DNA from: Arcuatula senhousia
Lineage: Eukaryota > Mollusca > Bivalvia > Mytilida > Mytilidae
NCBI GenBank assembly: GCA_963971305.1
Contig: OZ020314.1
Location: 1,798,001 to 1,862,000 of the forward strand
Length of the DNA: 64,000 bases
Direction: 5' to 3'
Positions 44,673 through 57,313 of this stretch are shown piece after piece. The notes under the pieces were generated by a model. It saw only the letters and a list, made by a program, of their open reading frames with translations. It ran no database searches and was not told the origin of the DNA. Every line of letters begins with the position of its first letter. Positions within the stretch are counted from its first letter, which is position 1. The position numbers and the translations under genes are program-made.

Positions 44673-45039
44673 AATACTTATAGCATAAAATATCTTTGAT
44701 GTAAATTTGTTATTTGCAAAAATGACAGGATAAACACTTTAACTTTTTACTTATTGTTACATTTCACAATTCCGTTTTGATTACCATGATTATTAGAATT
44801 ATTAATATTCTTTTGATTACACGAATAGTGTTAAACAATAACAAACACTTGCGCACAATTCACATTTTGTTTTCGTACATCTTTTTTATCGATTTTTTTA
44901 TATCACACACTAAGTTCTGGCAATGTCATGTAATAATACTTTCGTACATATGATGTGCATATATCCAAACAAATATTTATATTGTGCACAAACAAACATG
45001 GTGTTTTTTTAAAACTGAATGTCTTACTACTGAAATATT

Positions 45040-45240
45040 GTAACAGTACACATGATTATGCGTTTTATTGTAACATAGGATGAAGTCTTTGTACTGTATT
45101 TATTGTAACATATGATGGCGTCTTTATACTGTATTTATTGTAACATATGATGAATCTTTTTACTGTATTTATTGTAACATATGATGAATTCTTTTTACTG
45201 AGTTAATTGAAACATATGATGGAGTCTTTATACTGTGTAA
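45040..45240 (+). repeat. ~38-bp tandem repeat
   Basis: About five units of 'tttactgtatttattgtaac' plus 'atatgatgaa', in the 3' flank of gene 2. A single related unit lies at 53,555 in the orphan flank. Confidence 0.75.
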
Positions 45241-45279
45241 TATTGACAGTTGTATATTTGTAGTGTATTTATTACTTTA

Positions 45280-46800
45280 TCTATAAAGGACACTATCATA
45301 TGTATACATATAACTTGAAGTTCTTAATCAACTTGTATCAAATATAGCGATTATATAAAGGACTTTATCATAGCAATGTATATGTACACATATAACTTGA
45401 AGTTCTTAATTAACTTGTATCAAACAGAGTGATTATATAAAGGACTTTATCATAGCAATGTATATGTAAACATATAACTTGAAGTTCTTAATCAACTTGT
45501 ATCAAACAGAGTGATTCTGTAAATAACTTTATCATAGCAATGTATATGTACATATCTAACTTGAAGTTCTTAATTAACTTGTATCAAACACAGTGATTTT
45601 GTAAAGGACTTTATCATAGAAATGTATATGTACACATATAACTTGAAGTTCTTAATTAACTTGTATCAAACAGAGTGATTATATAAAGGACTTTATCATA
45701 GCAATGTATATGTAAACATATAACTTGAAGTTCTTAATCAACTTGTATCAAACAGAGTGATTCTGTAAATGACTTTATCATAGCAATGTATATGTACATA
45801 TCTAACTTGAAGTTCTTAATTAACTTGTATCAAACACAGTGATTTTGTAAAGGACTTTATCATAACAATGTATATGTACACATATAACTTGAAGTTCTTA
45901 ATTAACTTGTATCAAACAGAGTGTTTTGTAAAGGACTTTATCATAGCAATGTATATGTACACATATAACTTAAAGTCTAAATGACTTTATCATAGCAATG
46001 TATATGTACACACATAGCTTGAGTTCATAATTAACTTGTAACAAACAAAGTGACCCTCTAAAAAACTTTATCATAGCAAAGTATATGTACACATATAACT
46101 TGAAGTTCTTAATTAACTTGTATCAAGCACAGTGATTCTGTAAAGGACTTTATCATAGCAATATGTACACATATAACTTAAAGTTCTTAATTAACTTGTA
46201 TCAAATATAGTGATTGTGTAAAGGACTTTATCATAGAAATGTACATGTACACATATAACTTGAAGTTCTTAATTAACTTGTATCATACACAGTGATTCTG
46301 TAAAGGACTCTATCATAGCAATGTATATGTCAACATATAACTTGAGTTCTTGATTAACTTATATCAAACAAAGTGAATCTCTAAAAACTTTATCATAGCA
46401 ATATATATGTAAACATATATATTTTGAAGTTCTTAATTAACTTGTATCAAACACAGTGATTCTGTAAAGGACTTTATCATAGCAATATAACTTGAAGTTC
46501 TTAATTAACTTGTATCTTACACAGTGATTCTATTAAGGACGTTATCATAGCAATGTATATGTACACATATAACTTGCAGTTCTTAATTAACTTGTAACAA
46601 ACACAGTGATTCTGTAAAAGACTTTATCATAGCAATGTATATGTACACATACAACTTGAACTTTGTTATTAACTTGTATCAAACGCAGTGATTCTGTAAA
46701 TGACGTTATCATAGCAATGTATGTGTACACATATTACTTGCAGTTCTTAATTTACCTGTATCAAACATAGTGGTTATGTAAAGGACTTTATTGTTACAAT
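45280..46800 (+). repeat. ~81-bp satellite in the gene 2 3' flank
   Basis: About nineteen units share 'aaggactttatcatagcaat', 'gtatatgtacacatataact', 'tgaagttcttaattaacttg' and 'tatcaaacacagtgattctg'. The final unit changes to 'ggactttattgttacaatac', linking it to the ~53-bp array after gene 1. Confidence 0.92.
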
Positions 46801-47530
46801 ACATACATGTATTTACATATACAACCAAGGTTTTGAAGCATCAACTATAAGTAGAAATTCCAATGATGGGGGATTTAATGTGGTTTGTTGGAAATATATG
46901 TTTGTGTTTGTTATATTCATAAACAGCTATTTTTGATGGTGTTGACAAATACATGTACCCATGTCTGTCTGTCTGTCCACTTTTTGTGGTATTTGTTAAA
47001 ACACGAGATGAAACGAGTTCACATATATTGTTTTAACACTGTGGTATTATCAAAATTGTTTTATGACAGTTATTTATTTATGGAAATATGCTTGATCAAA
47101 TAGATCCAACACATTCATAATGATGATATCTAATAATGGATATTTTTCTCTATATCTTTAGAGTACATGTTAAGTCTGACAATGTAGTTATATTTTCAAA
47201 GTTTGATGATGTAATTAGTGTAATTTAATTTCTATTGAAACCTGTACCTATAAGAGTATTTTGGAAGTATGTTATTTTTATTCTCAGAACGAAAAATGAA
47301 TATAAAGTGTCCATTGCTTATTGGTAAAATGTGTTGTTTATTATTTACTTGTTCAAATTGATACACCAAAGATGTGGTCCATAATTTTATCAAATGTTTG
47401 AATTATTTCTCAAAGACCATTAGTCCATCCTATTCACCACACATTAAATGTTTGTGCTGACTTTGTTTATAATGTCTATTTTGAACTGTAGTTTGTACCT
47501 AGTTATATTTCACTTAATAAATTTTTTTTT
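46800..47530 (+). repeat. Distal 3' flank of gene 2 with AATAAA
   Basis: Homologous to 19,150-19,780 and 53,690-54,345. It ends with 'atttcacttaataaattt', where AATAAA at 47516-47521 is a possible polyadenylation signal. If so, gene 2 has a ~3-kb 3' UTR including both tandem arrays. Confidence 0.6.
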
Positions 47531-47667
47531 GACTTTATTTTTCTACAGTTGCCTTTTATTTTTTTTTAATCACCTGGCTATTGCCGTTACTAGTACTTTG
47601 CTTCCATGATGAGTTGTCTGTCGCTCTTCAGACATCCTTTTATGTGAATGTACAGTCAAATCAAAGC

Positions 47668-48252
47668 GCTAAAGCGTTTATAGGCAAGCGAAATATATAA
47701 GTACTGTAAAGTATAATTATTGCTCATAATTTTTGCGAAAATATAATTTTGGTGAGCGAAGAAAGGATCGTCATGCATATGCTCTCAAAGTTAATGAACA
47801 CAATTACACGCACAAGACAGGTATCGTGTGTAAACGGTATCGATTGAAACACCCCTTCGATTAAAATGCACTCGTCCCATTGATGTGTATTAGGTACTGA
47901 ATTTATGAATGAACAAGACCGTATCCTTGCGTTGACCAATCAAATAAGAAAAATATTTATACGAACCAATCAAGTAATAGATGAATACATAATTTGTATT
48001 CTATCGCCTTAAACCAAATAGTTCGTCAGTAAAATGCAAAAGAATAAATACAACTTAAGCCGATCCTATAAAATGCCAATAAAAATGGAGATTTATAAAA
48101 GTGTGTATCATGTTAACAAATATTGAGAAGTAATAAAGAAAATAAAGCATTTTTCCAAGACTTGATGCAGGAATCACTCCGTCTAGACTGAAAAAAAACG
48201 CGAAAATCACCACTACTCTATAGACTCCATAAGGCTTCGCTGCGCTTGCCTA
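47668..48252 (+). repeat. Dispersed ~560-bp repeat, copy B
   Basis: Homologous to 9777-10335 along its whole length, with insertions of a few bases. Starts 'gcgctaaagcgtttataggc' and ends 'ggcttcgctgcgcttgcct'. Confidence 0.7.
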
Positions 48253-48259
48253 AAAACAT

Positions 48260-49020
48260 GTGGGTCCTAAGCTACTTTTAGACCTGTTGGACTTTTCCTT
48301 CTTGTTTAAGACTGGGGAGATATAAAAAAAAATATAATAAAATTTCCGTCAAGCTTTTCCATTAATTCGTAAGTGAGAACGATTTGAAACTTGGTAGAAT
48401 TATAAGGATGGTTAAGTAAGTCAAACTGTACGTCCTTAGTGACTCTCAGACTTGTTAAATACATGGACACATTCTTTATTTTGCAAATAATTGCAAAACC
48501 TCTTTGTACCTGTCCAAATTTGAAACTCTTTAGCTCAACTGGCCAAAGACCATGAACATAAACAAGAGCAGCAGGAGGAATTACAAAACATGAAAAGGCA
48601 CCAAAAAAAACGAATAGAAATCAACAACGCGAACTCAAGTCGTAACAAAAACCTATACCATCACTATACGACTTTTGTCCATTGTTGTCCCTAAACAATT
48701 TGAAAAAATCTTCTTTGAAATCACTGAACCAATTTGCCAACTGTGACTTAAATATAACATATGTTGACATCACTTATAATTGCCTATTACTCAGCTATTT
48801 TAACAGATAATCCATTTTTTTAGGCTACCTGAAGGGTCATATGATCTATTGCTATTCCTTTGCATCCGTTGTCGTTAACATTTCTTTAAAAATACTTGAA
48901 ACTACTAAAGGAATTGCTTCGAATCTTTGCATATAGATCAGGTGGTCAGATCTCAGTTTTCTGTGCTTATAAATCAAAAATGTAATAGAGTTAATATGAT
49001 GCAACCTTCTTACTTAAGCT
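48260..49020. other. Noncoding stretch with short repeat fragments
   Basis: Holds a short Penelope-like tail fragment at about 48,545-48,660 ('gaacataaacaagagcagca', 'gaactcaagtcgtaac'). Otherwise nothing is recognised. Confidence 0.45.
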
Positions 49021-49104
49021 TAAAAAGTTCTACTAATACAAAAGAGTTGAAGTTGTCAGATGACCCGTTATAGGGATTTTGGCCCTTTACAGGTGAACAA
49101 AAGC

Positions 49105-51077
49105 CACTGTATGGAAAGAGCGAAAGGGAAAAACGGTTGATTTCTGTGCCCAGATGTAGTTTATTGCTGTGCACAAAAAAATTGTCGTCTGTTTTTCTGC
49201 CTTTTTACTGAATATTCAAACAATTGTGAATCTAGAATGTTTGATGTTTTTAATATAAGGTAGGAAAAATTCAGTTTTTTTCAAGTACTACCATAATATT
49301 AATATTATAAGTCATTTTTTATTCATTGAAGTGAAAAATTCAAATGAAAGCACAAACTTTTTGACAAATTACAGAAATAAAACACAGCTAACCGAAAAAT
49401 GTTACAAAATTACTTGCATAAAGTATTTGAATATATATCATGTTCAAACATCGATAAATAAGGCTTAATGATGCACAGGTTAACGCTAGAACCGTGGAAG
49501 AAAAGCAGGTGCTTAAATTAACATGGCGAATGTTTATTTCTGTGGTAATTTACTGCATGCGAATGTATATTTCTGAGTCCGCGGAAGTGTATTTGTGTGG
49601 TTGCGAATGTTTCGTTCCGGGCTGTTAAAGTTAAACCCAAAGAAAATCAAATAAAATGGTTGAAATTAAACTTTAATTGAACTGAAAATCAGTTACCGAT
49701 ATACCAGTGACACAATATAATATAAGTATAAAATATATTGTATCATCTCATATTTCATTATTTCCTATAATTGGTATTCGTACTGCAGGATCTACTTAAT
49801 AAATAACAATATAATACATAAATATGATAAATACTATATATCATTTTACAATGCAGTATAATATAATATGATATAATATAATATAATGTAATGTAATGTA
49901 ATGTAATGTAATACAATACAATACTATACAGTACAATATAATATAATATAATATAATAAAATATAATTATTTAATGTTTTTAATATAATATTGCATTAAT
50001 ACAATAGATAATATGTGATGAGACATTATGATATAGCATATTTAATTAAATAAATAAATTACATTTTATTTTTTATATCGATTGAAATTTTATATTGTTA
50101 ATAATATAAGAAATAATATAAGATGATATTATATTATAAAATAAATTATATTATCAATAATATATTGTGTTAAATTATATCATTTATTGTATATGATATA
50201 ATTACACTAAGTTAAAATACAGATAATATATATTATATTATATTATGCATGACCTTTTCTGATTTTGCTTACTAAAGTGGACGTTGAAGGTTGGTCTTGT
50301 TGACAATCATGGCACAGAAATAAACTTTAACAATTTCCGCTGCACATAAATCAGCATTTGTGTGCACAGAAATAAGCAGCAGCTTTTCCCAATGACTTAT
50401 ATCTTATTTTTAATGAAACCTCAAATTAGTCACTTATCACATACTTTTAGGTTCTGATTTTGAAGATATTTCTTCAATTGATAATTTATGGCAAAAAGTT
50501 TAACTTAAAACTGAGTTTCGTCTGTAAATAAAAGCTTTAACTTAATTCAAATCAATTTCATAAAAACACATGAAGCAACATTCGCTAGTTTAAAAACTGC
50601 TCTCAAATAAACGACAGCGTACACAGAAATTAACAGCATCACAGCACACAATAAACTTTCGCCATGGAAGTTACACGCAGCCGTATCACAAAAGAGTCCA
50701 AGATTAATAATAACCGATAATAAAATATGTTACAAAATGTTATAGAGTATGCTTACATTAATACAAATTTTATAAAGCTTCACAAAACACTGCGATTTTA
50801 AACATTTACACATTTGTGTTATTTCATTACAATACTGCTAAAATTATTCATTATAGATTTAAATCTGATAAGGAAACATTAAAGTGACATGTAAACTCGT
50901 AAATCAGTGTAAAATCAAAGCTTAACTTTGCTGATTTATACGATTTTCTTATTTAAAAGACAAATTTTTGTCTTCCGGAAGTTTACAATCGTCTGTTTTA
51001 CCCATAATGCTAGAGAAACACATGAGTAAACTACACCAGAGCACAGAAATCAACCGTATTTCCCTTTCCATACATTG
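49105..51077. mobile_element. Non-autonomous TIR transposon with 5-bp target duplication
   Basis: Left end CACTGTATGGAAAG and inverted right end CAATGTATGGAAAG are followed on both sides by (g)ggaaa.acggttgatttctgtg. The pentamer AAAGC flanks both ends (49100-49104 and 51078-51082). The insertion splits a ~140-bp repeat unit of the 'ggccctttacaggtg...tttttggcctatag' family. Subterminal zones carry several inverted 'tttctgtg' / 'cacagaaat' motifs (for example 49,141, 49,537, 50,314, 50,368, 50,610, 51,042). The interior is AT-rich, with an (atata/taatg) stretch at 49,850-49,970. No transposase frame. Confidence 0.85.
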
Positions 51078-51690
51078 AAAGCGGTTTTCATGTTTTTGGC
51101 CTATAGAATAAAAACTATTGCGGATAGATATTTGCAGTTGCTTGAAGAAACCTTTAGCTCATTGAGCTCTACAAAAGTGTCCATTAGGTCGAAGTTGATA
51201 GCTGACCCCTTTTAGGGGTTATGGCCCTTTAAAGGTGCAAAATTGCTATTTTCATACTCTTGGCATATAGAGTAAAAGTTATGCAGATAGAGAAAAGGTG
51301 TTGCCTCCAGCTCATTTAGCTTTACCAAAGTTTCAATGGGTAGAAGTCAGATTATGGGGTTATGGCCATTTGAAGGTAAAAAAAAGCTTCTTTTTTCAGG
51401 TTTTGGCCTATCAACTAAAAACTACTGCAGATAGAAAAAAAAGCTGTTGCTTGCCCAAATCTTCAGCTCAAAGAGCACTACAAAAGTTTTCATAGGGTCA
51501 AAATTGTCAGATTATCTCTTACAGGAGTTATGGCCCTTTAAACTAAAAAGCGTATGTTTTTAAAATGTGTTTGTCCTAACTATTGCAGATACAGAAACGC
51601 GGTGCTTACTGAAACCTTCAGTTCATTTTGCTCTACAAAGGTCTCCGTTAGGTCGAAGTTGATAAATGACCCCTAATAAAAAAAAAACAA
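51078..51690 (+). repeat. ~140-bp tandem repeat, about four units
   Basis: Units share 'tttggcctatagaataaaaa', 'ctattgcagatagagaaa', 'gctcta caaaagtgtcc' (without the space), 'ttaggtcgaagttgat' and 'gaccccttttaggggttatg'. Related single units occur at 22,690 and 49,020-49,100. Confidence 0.8.
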
Positions 51691-51784
51691 ACCGATTGCA
51701 AAGAACGCCAGAAGCTAACAATGCATTAAAACTAAAATGCTGTAGACGGAATCAAAGCTCTAGGGTGGCTCCATATATAAAGAA

Positions 51785-52505
51785 GTAAAGGTGTACCAAA
51801 AGGGTAATCAACGTCATAAAACCGAAAAGACAAAGACAAAATCGGAAGATAAAAAATCATCATAACGAAACAAATCATACAACAACAACAACAACAAAAA
51901 ACATCCCCCCCCCCAAAAAAAAACACACATAACAACAAAATCGCATTAAGCAACGTGAACTTAAGTCGAAACGAGAGTGAACTCAGGTAGTCCGGAATCA
52001 GTTCCTGCTTGCCATAGCACACCCGTCACGTTGTCTAAGATCGATTTAGCGTTGGTGAAATCCGGAAAGGATGACAATACCAAACTCTATGTCAAACCAA
52101 CATCTGTGCTCATCTGAGAGATAGAAATCCCGTATTTGTATACAAGCACATGTCTTCCGTAAAATTTATTGTGTGATGACAATAACCTCGGAGCTACGTA
52201 CCCCTGTGTTAACAATTTGCTTGTCAGCCATGTAGCTCTATCGAGGAAGTCGTTATACTCCCCACATGGTCTGAAATAATGAATCAGTTGTGATACATAA
52301 ACTCCATATGCTAGAGCGGAGGGAATATTGCTACAAAGAAAGGGAAAAGTGACAATTGGAAAGTTGAAGTCATCACATTTGCCATAGAGCTTCGTACAAA
52401 GTCTTCATAGTGTGTCAATTTTGAGAAATAGATCCAAATATGAAGCTGACCTCCTAAAATCTGTAGTAGTGTCCTTTATCTCAAGTTCCTTCGGATTTAC
52501 GAGGG
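51785..52505 (-). mobile_element. Longest Penelope-like 3' end fragment, with RT C-terminal coding
   Basis: The minus strand reads NPKELEIKDTTTDFRRSASY, LDLFLKIDT, then after a break DDFNFPIVTFPFL, AYGVYVSQLIHYFRPCGEYN, DFLDRA and LTNKLL-like residues. These align with ELEIKETT, SFLDLHLEFD and YGVYISQLIRYARACTHFTD of the RT at 19.8-21.6 kb. The noncoding tail down to 51,785 ends in the 'ggtacacctttacttc' segment. It proves that the dispersed tails elsewhere come from this RT family. Confidence 0.8.
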
Positions 52506-52527
52506 CTGTCCGTAAAGTTCGTGGATA
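52499..52527 (+). mobile_element. Possible mariner-like terminal repeat, solitary
   Basis: 'ta' followed by 'cgagggctgtccgtaaagtt' resembles mariner-type inverted ends. No inverted partner or transposase is seen nearby, so this is at best a truncated end. Confidence 0.3.
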
Positions 52528-52725
52528 ATTGATATAAAAATAATAATTCGTTAGATTTATTTCAAACTTTGTGACAATAAGATCGATAATCTTATAAATT
52601 AGTGTACCAAATTTGAAAATAAACAAACAACTATTAGTTGAATTTATCATTTAGAAAATAAATCGTATTCATTACGTTAAAGTTCTAAAGCGGTTAAATT
52701 CAAAACAAACCTATGTTCACACTGA

Positions 52726-53082
52726 GATGAGCTGTTTATAGGAAAAAAAACAACATATGAAGACATTTCAACATTTAAAAAGATAGATATAGTAAACTTT
52801 CTAAGAGAAAACAATCAGCCGGTTAGTGGTAATAAGACCGTAATTGCTCAAAGAGCGTGCGATTACATTGCATTAAATTTTGCCGCCACTAGAAGTGTTT
52901 CGGACAGCGAAAATGACAATGAAGGAAATGTTACTACCACGAATAAAATCCCTAATATAAGTGAACTGAGTTTCGGATGGAGTAGTGACTTAAAATCTGT
53001 ACCCGCTTTAACACATAATGATGTTGAACGCTATCTTATTAGTAGCAGTCACAGGACACAAGACATAAACAGGCATTTTTAA
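52726..53082 (+). pseudogene. Coding remnant with SAP-like motif, partial gene
   Basis: An open frame of 118 codons without an ATG reads TTYEDISTFKKIDIVNFLRE, NNQPVSGNKTVIAQRACDYI, then FGWSSDLKSVPALTHNDVER and YLISSSHRTQDINRHF before TAA. The 'VNFLREN..PVSGNK..L' helix-turn-helix-like start resembles SAP-type motifs. The W..DL...P..T..D.E.YL pattern resembles the N-terminal part of mollusc SWIM-zinc-finger/YqaJ-type repeat proteins. The assignment is tentative. The composition is clearly protein-like, unlike its AT-rich flanks. The frame breaks at 'gcatttttaaactg', so it is a decayed exon or transposon piece. Confidence 0.5.
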
Positions 53083-53479
53083 ACTGTCCACTGTTCCGCC
53101 TCTTCTTAAAACGTTACCTTTTCTATGTCAATGGAAATAATGTTAACTCTAAAAATACTGATATCTCAACCAATTTAAATAATAGACCGTTTAAATTTGG
53201 GAGGTGCATCATCCTAACTATTGACAATACTCTAGTACAAGTTTTATTGCATCGTTAAATATTTTATAATCAAAACAAAATCTTATCTTAAGCATTCTGA
53301 ATATTTCTTTTGAAATGCCTGTATCAAGTCAGGACCATTTATTTAATTTTCCGGTGTGTCTTGTCTTATGGACATTTGAGATTGATTTTCCAAGTTCGGT
53401 AATTTTGTTATTACCTTTATTTAATAACAAGTTTTCAATCATCATGAAATTATCACACCCCTGGCTTATACTCAATGGT

Positions 53480-54345
53480 TCAATGAAAAGAACATATTGC
53501 AAATGGAAAATCACATCTTTTGCTTCTGTTCCAAATGTAACATATTATGAAGTTTCTGTACTGTATTTACTGTAATACACTTGTGTCGGAAACTGTTAAC
53601 AGTCTTATTCAAATAGAGAATCAAGCTACTATTTGTTATACATAGCAGTTATGTATTTTTTTAGCATCAAACAGCGATTCTGTAAAGGATTTTATTGTAA
53701 CAATACATATATAAGTTTTTACAGCATCACCTATGTGTAGGTTATCCAGTGATGGGGACCCTTAATTTATCAAGAAATCTTTATGAAATATATGTATAAT
53801 TTTGTTATATTTGGTTTGGCACTGTCTCCAAATCTCTGTAGTATTTGTTAAAACTTGAGATAAAAACAATTCAAATACTTGATATAAACGTTCGTGATAT
53901 TTTCGAAATTGTTACTTGAAAGCAGATCATTAAATCTATGCAAGTATTCTTAAACAAATTCTGTTTTGATCTGATACATTCATTATTCAGATGATATTAC
54001 TTGATTTTATTTCGTCTAGAAGTATATTTAGAATGCATGTTTGACATGTTGAAATTGGTGTAATTTTAATTTTATTGAAGACCTTCTGTATTTTACATTG
54101 TTATTTTTAAATTGAAAAATGTATTTCAAGTGTTCATTTGTACAATGTATTGTTTATTATTTCTCTGTTCAAATTGATACATCATAGATCCATAAATTAA
54201 AATGAAATGTTTGAATTATTTCAAAGATACAATAGTACCATCCACTCCATCAAACATTAACATGCATGCTTGCACTAATTTTGTTTATAATGTGAACTGC
54301 AGTTTGTACTGAATTATATTTCACTTAATAAATTTATAGTTTGAT
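53480..54345 (+). repeat. Orphan third copy of the paralogue 3' flank
   Basis: 'ctgtactgtatttactgtaa', 'tctgtaaaggattttattgt', 'gatacattcattattcagat' and 'atttcacttaataaattt' follow in the same order as in the gene 2 flank (45.1-47.5 kb). Only one array unit is present and no coding exon lies upstream. AATAAA at 54327-54332 is conserved. Confidence 0.7.
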
Positions 54346-54549
54346 TTTATTGTCTACTTTTGAATTGTAAACTTTTAGCTCACCTGGTTGAAGGTCATGT
54401 GAGCTATTGTCATTACTCTGCTTCCACAGTGAGTCATCTGTCGTCCAGCTTTTTAAACATCCTTTTCTATGAATCTGAGTGTTATATAGAGTGTCGATTA
54501 CAAAGTCAATGTCCGTCATCAAACATGACTGGCTGTCAATACTAAAAAT

Positions 54550-54895
54550 AGAACATAATCATGAATTGTGATTTTTTAGCAAGTTACAAAAAAAACCTTC
54601 AGATATATGAACAAATAACACAATTACCGAACTTGGAAAATCAATCTCAAATGTCCATAGGACAAGACAAAACAAAGAAGACATTCCGGAAAATTGAAGA
54701 TCGCAATGGTCCTGACTTGGTACAGGAATTTCAAAAGAAATGGTGGGTTAAACCGGGTTTTAATGCGCGCCAAACCTCCCAATTCCATTGCGATCTATGG
54801 AAAAATAGAACATAATCATGAATTGTGATTTCCTTTGGAAAAATATAACATAATCATGAATTGTTTTCCTATGGAAAAATAGAACATAACCATGA
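54550..54895 (+). repeat. Dispersed repeat with internal 'catgaattgtgatttt' repeats
   Basis: 'atagaacataatcatgaatt' recurs at 54,548, 54,806, 54,842 and 54,880. The middle part ('gatcgcaatggtcctgactt', 'ggtacaggaatttcaaaa') matches 41,550-41,600. The 84-codon frame at 54,561 is repeat-derived. Confidence 0.55.
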
Positions 54896-54904
54896 ATTGT
54901 GATT

Positions 54905-55340
54905 TTTTAGCAAGTTGCAAAAAACCTTTCAGAGATAGAAATTCGTCGGAAGACATCATGCGCTCTTAGACAAATATGGGATTTCTATTGCTCAGATGAG
55001 TACTGATGTTGGTTGTCTTTGTGTTTTGTTCTATCTCCCATTATCGGGTTTGACACGCTGAACTGTCCATTGGCAACGCGACGGGTGTGCTATAGCAAAG
55101 CAGTAACTGCTTTGAATTGTCCATTGGAAACGCGACGGGCCGGTGTGCTTTAGCAAAGCAGTAACTGCTTACTGTGTTTGCATTGTTGATTGCTGTTCAG
55201 TTGATTTTATGTTTCTATGTTTCGTGTTCCTTCGTGCTGTTCTCGTTCACGTTTACTGGTTTTGTTGTTGCCCTTTCCAACTTTTGATATTTGAATGCCC
55301 AATCGGTGCCTCTTTGCTTTTCATGTGAACGTTTTCTTAG
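54905..55340 (+). mobile_element. Penelope-like 3' end fragment
   Basis: The plus strand reads KFVGRHHALLDKYGISIAQM, STDVG and then the tail with 'ttgacacgctgaactgtcca' and 'gcgacgggtgtgctatagca'. The segment 'cattggcaacgcgacgggt.gtgctatagcaaagcagtaactgctt' is tandemly doubled (about 55,068-55,170). Confidence 0.7.
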
Positions 55341-55794
55341 TTTTTGGTGTCCACTTAGTTTGTCATGCAGAAACCAGACCAGACGTGTTTTTTACAAACT
55401 ACTATAAAACATTGCTTTTAATGAATAAAGATAGCATGGTGATAATGAGATGTGGAATTAGTGCTTGTGACACTCCCAATATAAATCAGCGGCAAAAGTC
55501 CATCTTCTTGGCAAAAACAACCAACGTGAAGACGACCAGTACAAACATTTGCTCTGACCGTTATGACAAGTTTGGACATTATTTTACAATCAGATAGTTT
55601 TAAAGGCATTTATAATTCAAGCAGAGTCAGCACGTTAATTACAAAAAGTGCATTAGCTTTCTTCTTGTTGTCCAGTTGAACTTGAATGAATATAAACGAT
55701 AAATGTTCAATGTAACAAAAGAGAACCTGAAATGAAGACAAAAGGAAAGAACGAGTCTACGGGGGGGGGGGTTTAAAAGAACACTTTTACAAGA

Positions 55795-55985
55795 GCACCT
55801 GAGTTCACTCTCATTTCGACAGGAGTTCGCGTTGTTGACTGATATTCAGTGATTTTTGTGTTTCCATGTTTTGCGTGTTGTCTGTTTTTGTCCCGTTCTT
55901 GTTGGTGTTAACTGGTTTTGTCTCTACCCTATCGGACTTTTGACATTTGGATACTCCATTGGTACCTCTGCTTCTGACAACTCTC
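55795..55985 (+). mobile_element. Penelope-like tail fragment
   Basis: 'cctgagttcactctcatttc' through 'cattggtacctctgctt' matches the tail of the other fragments, here on the plus strand, without RT codons. Confidence 0.6.
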
Positions 55986-55989
55986 ATTG

Positions 55990-57270
55990 TTACTGTCAGT
56001 TAGCATATCTATCAAGTACCGGCATCTTGGGTATATCGGTATTACAACAAAGTTCATGACAACAAATTTTGCTACGATTGAAAGGGCGTTTCATCAATGG
56101 CCACGCTTACTAAAATCTGTCAGTTAAATCTGGAATACAAGCCAGCATCCGTAGGTTTAACCATGCAAAGCTACAAGGGCTAAGTACATTAAATCTACAA
56201 ATGTAATTACAGGCGGAAGGTATGTAGTCCGCTCGTTACAACACTCTCTTTCTTTGTTATCAGTAAATCATAGTCATCATTTGCTTAAAATTCCGTACGT
56301 ACTATTCTATAATGATTTTGCATACCTGACCATGCTGACCGCTAAAAAACACGGGGAATAACCGGCTATTGTAAGGTATGGAAATCTGATTACAGTCCAA
56401 ATTAAAACAATTTACTTATGCACGATTTTAATACAAGAAAAGGAAAATAATAGTAAATAGTAGACTAAGTACTATCTAATCCTGAACTGTTGTCTGCCAT
56501 TTCCTCTTACTGTCATTTTCTTTGTTAAATCATACAACGTTAATTTTTTTGGACTGTCATCAGATTTCAATTGTTAACTATGGACGGCAATATAAGCGAC
56601 TTCTCTATTAAAAACACAAAACAAATTTAAAAAGCACATTTAAAAATTATCGATATTCGACATTTACTAGATTGAAATTGATAAAAACAAATCAACAAAT
56701 AATTTTTCGTTACATTTGTAAAATTTCGTTTCGTTGTATTTCGTTTCGTTTCGATTGCGTTTCTCAGTTAAAAGGTCCCTTAAATTTTTGGTCCCGAAGA
56801 AGAAGAAAATGTTTCACTTTAAGGATGTTGGCAGGTGAGCTTTGTAAATAAAAATCGGAATCATCGGGTTTTACCATCAAAATGAGGCAAACAATTTTGC
56901 ACGGTTACTCCAAGTTGTCTTTTGATAATCCCAAGTTCTCTTTTGTTTAAGGTCTCCATTACATCATAAATATATGTTTTACAATTAAAAAAAAATCCAA
57001 TCACCTTTTTCACATAACTATGCTATTATTAAAACTATGAAAAAGAAATACAGAGAAAACCTTTTCCGCAAAATTTTGAACTCTTAGTATCTTTATTAAA
57101 ACGACAATGGTGACCTATCAAGATTTTAAGCTACTTTGTATGCTTTGTATGTTTCCCTTTTAAGGCATCAATTTCAAAACCTCATCACTTGAAAGTCACC
57201 CTCGAACATCTTTTAATTTAGAAGTATAATTTTTAACATAATAAATCAAAACTCACTCCTCTAATTTCTA
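55990..57270. other. Noncoding stretch, nothing gene-like
   Basis: Only a small retrozyme-like fragment ('caaagttcatgacaacaaat', about 56,047) is recognised. A run of 'tttcgtttcgttgtatttcg' lies near 56,720-56,760. Confidence 0.5.
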
Positions 57271-57313
57271 CTTAGAAATACAAATGACAACAAAGTTCCA
57301 GACAATAAATTTT

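Noticed and set aside
49850..49970. Possible replication origin or telomere-like repeat in the (ATATA/TAATG) stretch
   Set aside because: Simple AT-rich low-complexity DNA inside a transposon; nothing specific supports an origin.
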